Shown piece after piece: positions 56,648-64,000 of a DNA stretch of 64,000 bases; within the stretch, counting starts at the first letter, position 1, and every line of letters starts with the position of its first letter. Made by a program: the position numbers and the translations under genes. This DNA is from Macrostomum hystrix. Its lineage: Eukaryota > Platyhelminthes > Macrostomidae. The stretch is taken from the NCBI GenBank assembly GCA_950097015.1, contig CATNEN010000003.1, forward strand, positions 248,001-312,000, read 5' to 3'. A model generated the notes under the pieces. The model saw nothing but the letters and a program-made list of their open reading frames with translations, made no database searches and was not told the DNA's origin.

Positions 56648-56715
56648 CACGGAATTGAGCTTAAGGACATTGTTGCGAGAGGCAACGCGTTAGCCACTCT
56701 GCCACCGACCAACCG
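56648..56715 (-). repeat. tRNA-like SINE head, copy 2
   Basis: Minus-strand TGGCAGAGTGG fits box A, followed by CTAACGCGTTGCCTCTCGC and AGCTCAATTCC, one base off a box B. It shares CGCGTT-GCCTCTCG and GAGCTCAATTC or AAGCTCAATTC with 50021-50090. It may be a tRNA pseudogene or a SINE. Confidence 0.5.
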
Positions 56716-56790
56716 CTGACGAGGTTAGTATAGTATGGTATTATAGTTTGTAGTTTATTTAGAGGACAGTTAATCTTACATCGCAACCAA

Positions 56791-57727
56791 ATACGAGGGG
56801 CGATCAAAAAGTTCTGCAATCTATAGTCTGCGGCACCAAATAAGCAGCTGAAAATGGACTCAAATTAACAATTTAAAAGTTGATATTAATAAAGTTAGTT
56901 TTTTCTTTCCTGTTAGAGTTCAGGTTGATTTCGTGAATTCTTTTCAGTTTTACTTGACATCAACCAAATCGTGTTTTCAGTCTTTAGATAGAATCATCAA
57001 AAGACAATATTCGCTTCTACATCTATATGCGCCTGCAGCTGGGCAAAGAGGCTGCGGAAATTCATGCCGACTTCTTTTTAGTGCTGGGTGAAGCTGCTCC
57101 GTCATATGACACTGTTGCGCGCTGGATGCGCGACTTTGCCGATGGACGGACGCGCTCCAAAGATGAGAGTCAGTCTGGACGACCCCGGACATCCGTGAAT
57201 GAGGCATCAGTGGCTCGCGCAGACTCAATTGTGCGTGAGGATCGCAGTGTGACACTGAGATTCCTTGCCTATGAGCTCGGTGTCAGCTATGTAAGCGCCC
57301 ATACCATAATGCATGAGCAGCTGGGCGCTCCAAGTCCTGCGCTCGCTGGGTGCAGCACCTGCTCACTACGGAACAGTGCGCTGAGCGCGTGCGAATCTGC
57401 CGCCTGTGGCTGGAAATTTTCGAACCAAACGGCCCAAGAAGTCTGTCTGACGTCGTGACAGGAGATGAATGCTGGATTTCATCGATGAAGGACAAGCAGT
57501 CCAACCATTTTCCATTTTCTCGCATTCAGGACCTGGCACGAGCAGTCAAATCAGAACTGGAAGGACCATCCACATCAGAGTACCTCAGTTGCTTCCAGGC
57601 TTGGCAGATGCGAATGCAACGGTGCATCAAAGCTGAGTGGAAGTACTTTGAGGGAATGCGACACTAAATGGGTGCTCCAGTTTTCTTTGGACTTTGTAAT
57701 AACGTAACTTGCAAAACTTTTTGACAA
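56791..57727 (+). mobile_element. mariner-like element remnant
   Basis: The left end ATACGAGGGGCGATCAAAAA is typical of mariner-type ends. A degenerate reverse copy (TTGCAAAACTTTTTGA) lies at 57709-57724. Between them lies a broken transposase. The TA target site is visible at 56792. Confidence 0.75.
57027..57670 (+). pseudogene. mariner transposase remnant
   Basis: Frame 57027-57330 encodes the N-terminal helix-turn-helix part: SYDTVARWMRDFADGR, then a GRPRTSV linker, then LRFLAYELGVSYVSAHTIMH. The frame then changes at about 57330, giving HLLTTEQCAERVRICR and VVTGDECWIS, which carries the first catalytic Asp. The rest of the DDE/D domain is truncated and unreadable. Inactive. Confidence 0.82.
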
Positions 57728-60599
57728 ATTTTGATTGGTATAATTTTCTTTAAAGTTAAGCACCAATAACTGGCAGAAACGGGTGGACTCGATGGGTATG
57801 CGTTTACTCAGTAGACATATTTTAAAGATCAACGCATGGTGCCTCTTCAAGCAAGCAGCAACCTTATAAATGAGAACCTTATTTATCTTAAGTGCGTGGG
57901 AGTAGCCATTTAGCTGATTACTGGGACGGGGAATCAGCCCCATTAGTACTCTTCGCTTATTCCTAATAGCCTCTACCTTTCTATTCCTTTTTCCTGAGCC
58001 TCTCTGATCTTCGGCCTCCCCATGTCCTCACAATCTCGGTTCAACTCAGTGTATCAAATTTCTAAAGAAGCGTTGCTGATCGCAGTTAAAAAAGCAAGAA
58101 ACAAATCAGAATCAGTATAATCGTATTGGCACGCTATTAGGACTGGGTCAGTCTTAATTGAGCAACACGAATTTTTAAGACCCTCTGGAGCAGAAGAAGT
58201 AAAAAAAGTATTTGCAATCTGCTGGTTGGATGAAAAATTTCCTTTCCAATATATCCAGGATCAGTTGCTTTTCGATTTAAAACACGTGCGTGTACGAGTA
58301 TAACTCTAATTTAAGCAAACACTTAGTAGCCAGGTTCTGTACGTTCCTGTGCGGCTTAATACACACAGATCGATTCCGGGAAAATATTCGGTACGTTGAT
58401 TTCTCTAAATGACTTTTAAACAACCTTCGTGCAAGTATTTTCGATGATTGACTCCTTACATGGTGTCACGCACGACATAGGCAGAAAAGCCGACGATGCT
58501 ATTCTCTGATGAGGATTAAATGACATTAAGCACGGCTATCTGACTGATTTTTGTTGTTTCTGCCGTAAATTTTTCTCTGATTGACCAAGCATGCGATAAC
58601 AGAAAATCTTAGGCTTTCATTGATCCTCTCTGCTAGCCGTGAGGCATTTTTTGCTGCATCATTGGATCGAAATAAAAACCGCGGATTGCATTAAACTGCG
58701 TTACGAGGGCCTTTTGACGATGGTATGATTAACGCCATCAAAGCCCCATCAGCCTTGCATCTCATCGGTGCATGTTGATCTGGATAAACAAGGTATATAT
58801 CAGATCATTTTTACATATGGCACAAAATGTATTCATATTGATATTATTGAAATTAACTTCAGATTTTTAGTCAATCTAAAAGGGCCCTCGAGGCGATATT
58901 TTTTTTGTCGAGTCAGCCATAAGGACAGCTGGACAGATTTAACAGCGGCTTGAAATATCTTTAATTTTAGCTTGTCTAGGGCGACTTGCAGTATAAAAAT
59001 GGAGGCAGTTTAATGGCTGCACGCCAGGCCTGTGCCTTGGTCCCCGTTTGGCAGAGATAGTTCCGGAGTGCCGTTGTTTCCACGTGAAGGATCGCAGTCT
59101 TGTGGGCATTATTGACCACGACGCCACTCGGGCGGGATCCTTGCGTAGTCTGTTGAGGGTCCATTGAGCAGTGCAGGGATCCTTGCCCGTGAGGGCAATA
59201 TCATATCATTAGCCCGGAGAGTGCACCAATAGTCATGGACCGTGTGGGTTCGGTCGCATGTTCAAGACGAGGACGACACTAAAATTGTTCGAGCGATGCG
59301 AAAATTTCAGCATGTAGATTTAACAGAAGCAAATAATCTCGCAGTCAGGTAGATAGCACTTACTATAGCTTTAGCCTTAGGCCAAGGCTAAGCAACGATT
59401 CTCAAAATTTAAAATTCATTCTCAATTTAAAGCAAATTGTATAATGTAACGTTTCACCAAGCTGTTATCATACTGTACGAGCCATTATCGACACGTGTAA
59501 TTTTTTTACGTGTGCGATCGAAATTTGTTACGTGGCGCCTGCAATACTTGTCATGCATCGTCAACAGGGACATTTCACGAGAGTAATTTATTCTGTACAT
59601 CATTAAATTTACAATATAACCTGTATCTGTGTAGATGCAAGTTGGCTTTGCATTCCTTGAAATGTGTGGTTCATGGCTGTGATTGAAATAATTTATTCAT
59701 TAAAAATTAACAAGAAATAAGTACAAAATAGAAATTAAAAACACTATCAAAACGAAAGACACAATGCTTAAAAGTATGAGATTAAGGGACGCCTATTTCA
59801 TGCGTGACTGCAATGCTCAACAATTTTTGTGTCTTGTGACACAAATAGGATTGTAAATTGAACTGTAAACCACTATATTTTCTAGAAACAATGCATAAAA
59901 CCATAATATATCAATAAGTAAACCTAACCTTTGCTTAAAAAGACAAATACGCAAAACGGCACAAAAAGGATTGGTATTCATTGATCTTTTTGTTTTCATA
60001 TTTCACTTTCTTTATTGATTTATGAATAAAGAATGTTTTCTATTCAACGGGAACAATTTTCCCGGTTTGGAAGACACAAGCCTGACTCTTTAGTGCGTTA
60101 AAACAAAGGAGTAAAGATAAAATTACAGTTAAACAAAAAACCTTTTAAAATCAATTTTAATAAGTTAATTTTCAAGTAAACTCACTTCTAATGTTTTATT
60201 CTTTACTCTGCTTAGTATTGCAGGTCTGCTCAGATCAATTCACATAGAAAACACTAAACCGAAAATTTAAAAATGCTGTTGCTCAAATTGAACTTGTGTA
60301 TATTTTAAGATAAAAAAGCTTAGGAGGCTTACGAATATAATACTAATTACATTCATTTTATATATATATTTTTATTGCTAGATTTTAAGGTTATAATATA
60401 GAGATACTGACAATAGAATTGATTTGAAACTCTAAAAAGATGCATAAAATAGAACGACCTCTTTGTTTTTTATTGGTCCTTTTTCATATATGCTGTCCTC
60501 CTATTGAAGCAGAGAATAAGGTATGTTTAATTCTATATTTTAAACAGAGTTTTCGTAATGAAAAATTACATCAATTACAACAAATACATCAATAATATA
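57728..60599. other. intergenic, no gene seen
   Basis: No recognisable coding region. The minus-strand frames at 58939-59164 are short and unassigned. Confidence 0.5.
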
Positions 60600-60800
60600 T
60601 AGGGGCCTAGTTAATTTGTGACATAGGCCTATGGCTCTTTTCTGCTCATTTAAACTCATTTGAAGTGTCATGCCAAAGATGCCCTGTCCAGTTGTGGTGC
60701 CATGCAAAATGCCACTATATTTATTGTAACCAGTAGAACACTTATTATTCAGTGTAGATTTTATAGTAGCATGCAAGTGTCCAAGCGGCAAGACACTATT
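60600..60800 (-). pseudogene. short hAT transposase fragment
   Basis: The minus strand reads ILHGTTTGQGIFGMTLQ, the same motif as in the longer fragment at 62862-63660 (HGTTTGQDIFGATLQ). A stretch of nucleotides (CCTGTCCAGTTGTGGTGCCA) is identical in both. Only about 40 codons remain. Confidence 0.7.
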
Positions 60801-61047
60801 AACAAGAAAAACAGATGTATTTTATTTGCACTGCACTGGTTATGCTTTCTTTTAACTGTCTTATTATTTTCCAGTCCCCTATAAGGGCTACCAGTGGATT
60901 GGAGGGTGTCCAATTGTACACACATTTTACTGTTAGGAATTACTCCTTACACAATTTACCTTATGGGCTTAAAATATATACCCCCTTTTCTAGGTTATAA
61001 ATCAATGCAAACCAACCTTTTTCTAAGTTTAGTATCAGTACAAGTTA

Positions 61048-61540
61048 GGCAGTGCTTATCCCCACGGTACCGTAGAAATAATTTTTGTCTTATTCCTACG
61101 GTACCGTGGGAATAATTTCCTGCTTATCCGCATGGCACACTGACGAGATAGCTGTCCTATCATCTATCTTTTTATCATGACTGCAATTTTCCTTTTTTCT
61201 TCCGGTTTTTAAAAGCAAGTAAACAAATTAAAGTTTTCTGCTTTTTTCGCAAGTAGTTACCCAATATGGTGGCTTTTTTAAGTATATAAAATATATATTT
61301 CTAATATTTATATATTCAAAAGAATACAACTGAAGTGTGTATTTTTCTAATCTTATAGCTCAAGCCTTCTAAGTCTATAATCCAGTCTATTACTTTATTC
61401 TAGGCCAAGTTAAAATAGGTCCATAAAAAATGTCTGACAGTGCCAACGGAATATGTTAAAGATAGGACAGCTATCTCGTCAGTGTGCCGTGCGGATAAGC
61501 CGGAAATTATTCCCACGGTACCGTGGGGATAAGCACTGCC
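61048..61540. mobile_element. 493-bp MITE with long TIRs and 10-bp TSD
   Basis: The ends GGCAGTGCTTATCCCC and GGGGATAAGCACTGCC are inverted. The inverted arms extend about 110 bp, interrupted on the left by an internal duplication of about 35 bp. A perfect 10-bp target duplication GTACAAGTTA flanks it (61038-61047 and 61541-61550). The palindrome CCCACGGTACCGTGGG lies within each arm. Long TIRs with a 9-10 bp duplication point to Mutator-like transposition. Non-coding. Confidence 0.9.
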
Positions 61541-61550
61541 GTACAAGTTA

Positions 61551-62861
61551 TTCCTCTTAGCACATTTTATTTCTAGCTTGTAGCTTTTTGCTAAATATTA
61601 AGCACAAATTCTCTTTATTTGCTTAGAAAGCTGATTCAGAACTGTAGGTGTGTGCAAGTTAGTTTTTTATAGCTAAAACCTCTTGTATATATAGTATTGA
61701 ATGAGGTAGACTGACATGAAAACAAACAAGTGTTAGGCCTATTCATATTGTTTTAGGCCTCTTTTTGCTGTCTACCTCTGCTGATACATTACTATTTAAG
61801 TCAGTTTTGGGTTTGGCACCACTAAGTCTCATATATGAAGAGACAAGTGGCCCACTAAAGATCTAGTGATTTAGCTATTAGTTGCTTATGTAAATTATAA
61901 GCCCTATGTTCTTAAATGGTTATATTGGCGGATAGACCCAAGTCTATCAATACTGTTCCAAACCCCAAGGTGTCCGATGGATGTTTCGAGAGTTGGCGAC
62001 ATGCCCAAGCAGTCACCAATTTATTTAAATTGGATTAAATTAAGAGACTAAATTGACAGTGTCCACTTTGAGTAAGCGCTGGTTTTAATCTATCTAATAT
62101 AATTCCAGTAGCAGTCAATGCAATTTGGTATACCAGTCGAGTGCATCAGGGACTCAACCCGATTTACTTCCACTCTCTGTTCTATTATTCAGGATTTAGT
62201 CTCTGCCACCAGAAGTGTTGGCTTGAGGAAACAAGACAAAGGCTATTTAGAATTTTGGCAACTTTCCCAAAAGATATTATAAAACAAGATATATCCAATA
62301 TATTTGAAGGCAAGGTTATAAACACTAGTAAGAATATACTTCTAAGACAAAAATATATGAGATTGAAGTCTTATGATATTCAAATGCTTGATTTCGATAC
62401 ATCTACCTATTCTTCTTAGTCTTTATTGTACCTCTCAATACAACTCTCTCTACAATCCCTTGATACAATTCTTCCTAGCTACAAATCTTCAATGTTCTCT
62501 TCTCTAATTTAATAGATTCTCCTTAAGTTCACAATCTTTTAGATTTCAGTCCCAAGACTTTTTCTCCTTTCTTTTTGTTCCTAGTTCGAGCCCAAGCTCT
62601 CAGACAGCCCCAAGGTTGTTGGATCCTTCCTACAAATTCTCTTTCCTCTGTAAGACAAAACATGATGTCAAGTGAAACATGAAATTAGGTAAAACGCATT
62701 GATAACGAAACAGTAAAATACATAGTAAAATACTCAAAGATTTAAGGAGTCTTATTACAAAATAAAATTTTTAATTCTAAGATTTAAAAATGTCAAGACT
62801 TACATTTTCTTGGAAAATATGCATTGAATTCAATTTTCTATATTAAGCAATATTTTTGACA
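61551..62861. other. intergenic, no gene recognised
   Basis: The open frame at 62141-62419 (92 residues) has no recognisable domain. Otherwise AT-rich non-coding sequence. Confidence 0.45.
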
Positions 62862-63660
62862 CTAGACTAGACTGACACTCAGCCAGCGGACCTCACAGAA
62901 AAAGAGCAGATCACTATAGTGTGTGGTCACCTCATTGACAAGCATTTGGAACTGCTGGTGGTTAAGGTATGAAGTCAACAAGATTGATGGACTTAGCACA
63001 CAGGGACTTCTGGTGGATGATGCAATGTACTTTTTGGATGGACAATGTGTATCTTGTAGCCTCACAGTGGTGTATTAGGAGTGAAGCAGCACCATTCTTC
63101 TCCCCAACCATTGCAAGAGCACTATCAGTTGTGAAGCACACTAGGTAGGAGAAGTCAGGTGAGTGCTGCTCAGCACACTGAAGTGTGGCGCCAAAGATGT
63201 CCTGTCCAGTTGTGGTGCCATGCAAAATAACAACTTGCAAGAACTCCTCACACACTTGGAGATCAGCAGTGACCCCGTAAACAAAAAATGGTCTTTGCAT
63301 CAGTGCTCTTGTCCAGAGCTAGGGAGAAAACATCAAGAGTTGAGCAGCAGGTCTTCAGTGAGATCTGCACAGTGTCTGACATCTCCTTAATGTGATGACA
63401 AATGGTGTAGGATGAAAGGCTCACACTCTCAAAGATGGAATGCTGCTCTGGGCAGAGATGGTTCACCATGGCAAAGATGCACTCTTTGATGAAGTCACCA
63501 TCAGAAAATGGCTTCATGCAGCGAGCAAGGAGGCTGGAGACCTCCTAACTGGCTCGCATCACCTTGTCAGCCTCAGCAGTTTGCTTGCAGAAGAGAGAAG
63601 TTGCTTTTTTCTGGTTGCCTGATAGTCATAATGTCCTATTTTCTCTTGGCAGTTAGACAT
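62862..63660 (-). pseudogene. hAT-family transposase fragment
   Basis: The minus-strand frames read KPFSDGDFIKECIF, FSLALDKSTD (the DEST-like motif of hAT transposases), then, after a frame change, ILHGTTTGQDIFGATL, FTTDSALAMVGEKNG and VHCIIHQKSLCAK. This order matches the hAT transposases related to GTF2IRD2/ZBED-type domesticated genes. Dimerisation and C-terminal regions are missing, there is at least one frameshift near 63280, and no TIRs were found. Pseudogene. Confidence 0.85.
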
Positions 63661-64000
63661 TTACATACATTAGTGCTTGGTTATCTGCTTCCAAATGGCA
63701 GCACACATTGAACTCCTTGAATATTGCCACTGTCTTTAGGCAGATTAGGCACTCAATGCACTAGTCCAAAGCACTAGATGAATTAATGCTTTTCCTGCCT
63801 GAAAATGCATTGCTTGAGGTCCACTTTCTTCTTAGAAGTTCGAAGTGCTAATTAATATGTTATGTTAATTTTCTATATATCACGATATTATCACGATATT
63901 ACCAGACACTAGTCTGGACTATGAGGAAACGCTAGACAGCAGTCTAGTTTATATTGGTATTAATTTAACTAAATTTAAAAAGCTCAAAGTAAAAAAATTG
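63661..64000. other. window end, nothing recognised
   Basis: AT-rich. A duplicated ATCACGATATT lies at 63880-63900. No coding region or repeat family identified. Confidence 0.4.

Noticed and set aside
58939-59164. Minus-strand frames of 62 codons
   Set aside because: No recognisable domain; too short to support.
62141-62419. 92-codon plus-strand frame
   Set aside because: No family resemblance and AT-rich codon use; left unassigned.

Overview
The window looks like nuclear DNA from a bilaterian animal, most likely an invertebrate. The evidence is spliced genes with GT-AG introns, an aminergic-type seven-helix receptor, orthologues of GALNT10, ZW10, GLTP and SRSF10, AT-rich intergenic DNA, and many animal-type transposons (Ty3/Gypsy, Helitron, hAT, mariner, piggyBac-like). 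The standard genetic code fits all genes. I cannot name the species or phylum; a marine spiralian is only a guess. Layout: 1-3.2 kb is a block of minisatellites (18, 36 and 20 bp units). 3.2-8.6 kb is AT-rich with one small inverted-repeat transposon. 8.6-18.3 kb (+) is a five-exon GALNT10-like glycosyltransferase gene. Its third intron holds a 40-bp minisatellite split by a complete but dead Gypsy element (11447-16601), which itself carries a 410-bp inverted-repeat insert. 20.4-21.3 kb (+) is a two-exon GLTP gene, with a 41-bp minisatellite just before its start codon and a piggyBac-like MITE just after its stop. 23.5-31.9 kb (-) is a four-exon SRSF10-like splicing-factor gene. Its second intron is an AT-AC (U12-type) intron, and its first intron holds a Helitron remnant, a hAT-like MITE, a large foldback repeat and another inverted-repeat element. 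36.2-41.5 kb (+) is a seven-exon ZW10 gene. 41.5-46.2 kb holds further minisatellites. 46.3-47.6 kb (+) is an intronless class A GPCR. 51.7-56.3 kb is a second, younger Gypsy element (antisense), followed by a mariner remnant (56.8-57.7 kb). The last 6 kb hold two hAT transposase remnants and a MITE with long terminal repeats and a 10-bp target duplication. The host genes do not form one pathway: Golgi O-glycosylation, glycolipid transfer, splicing control, kinetochore/ER-Golgi tethering and amine-type signalling are simply neighbours. The most notable biology is (1) the conserved minor-class intron in the SRSF10-like gene with a possible competing GT donor 15 nt upstream, (2) a dense set of transposons whose ends and target duplications can be read exactly, including three-level nesting, and (3) many independent minisatellites, several with 35-42 bp units, lying in introns and next to genes. 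Exon joins were worked out by hand from reading frame, splice sites and remembered family sequences. No database search was run.
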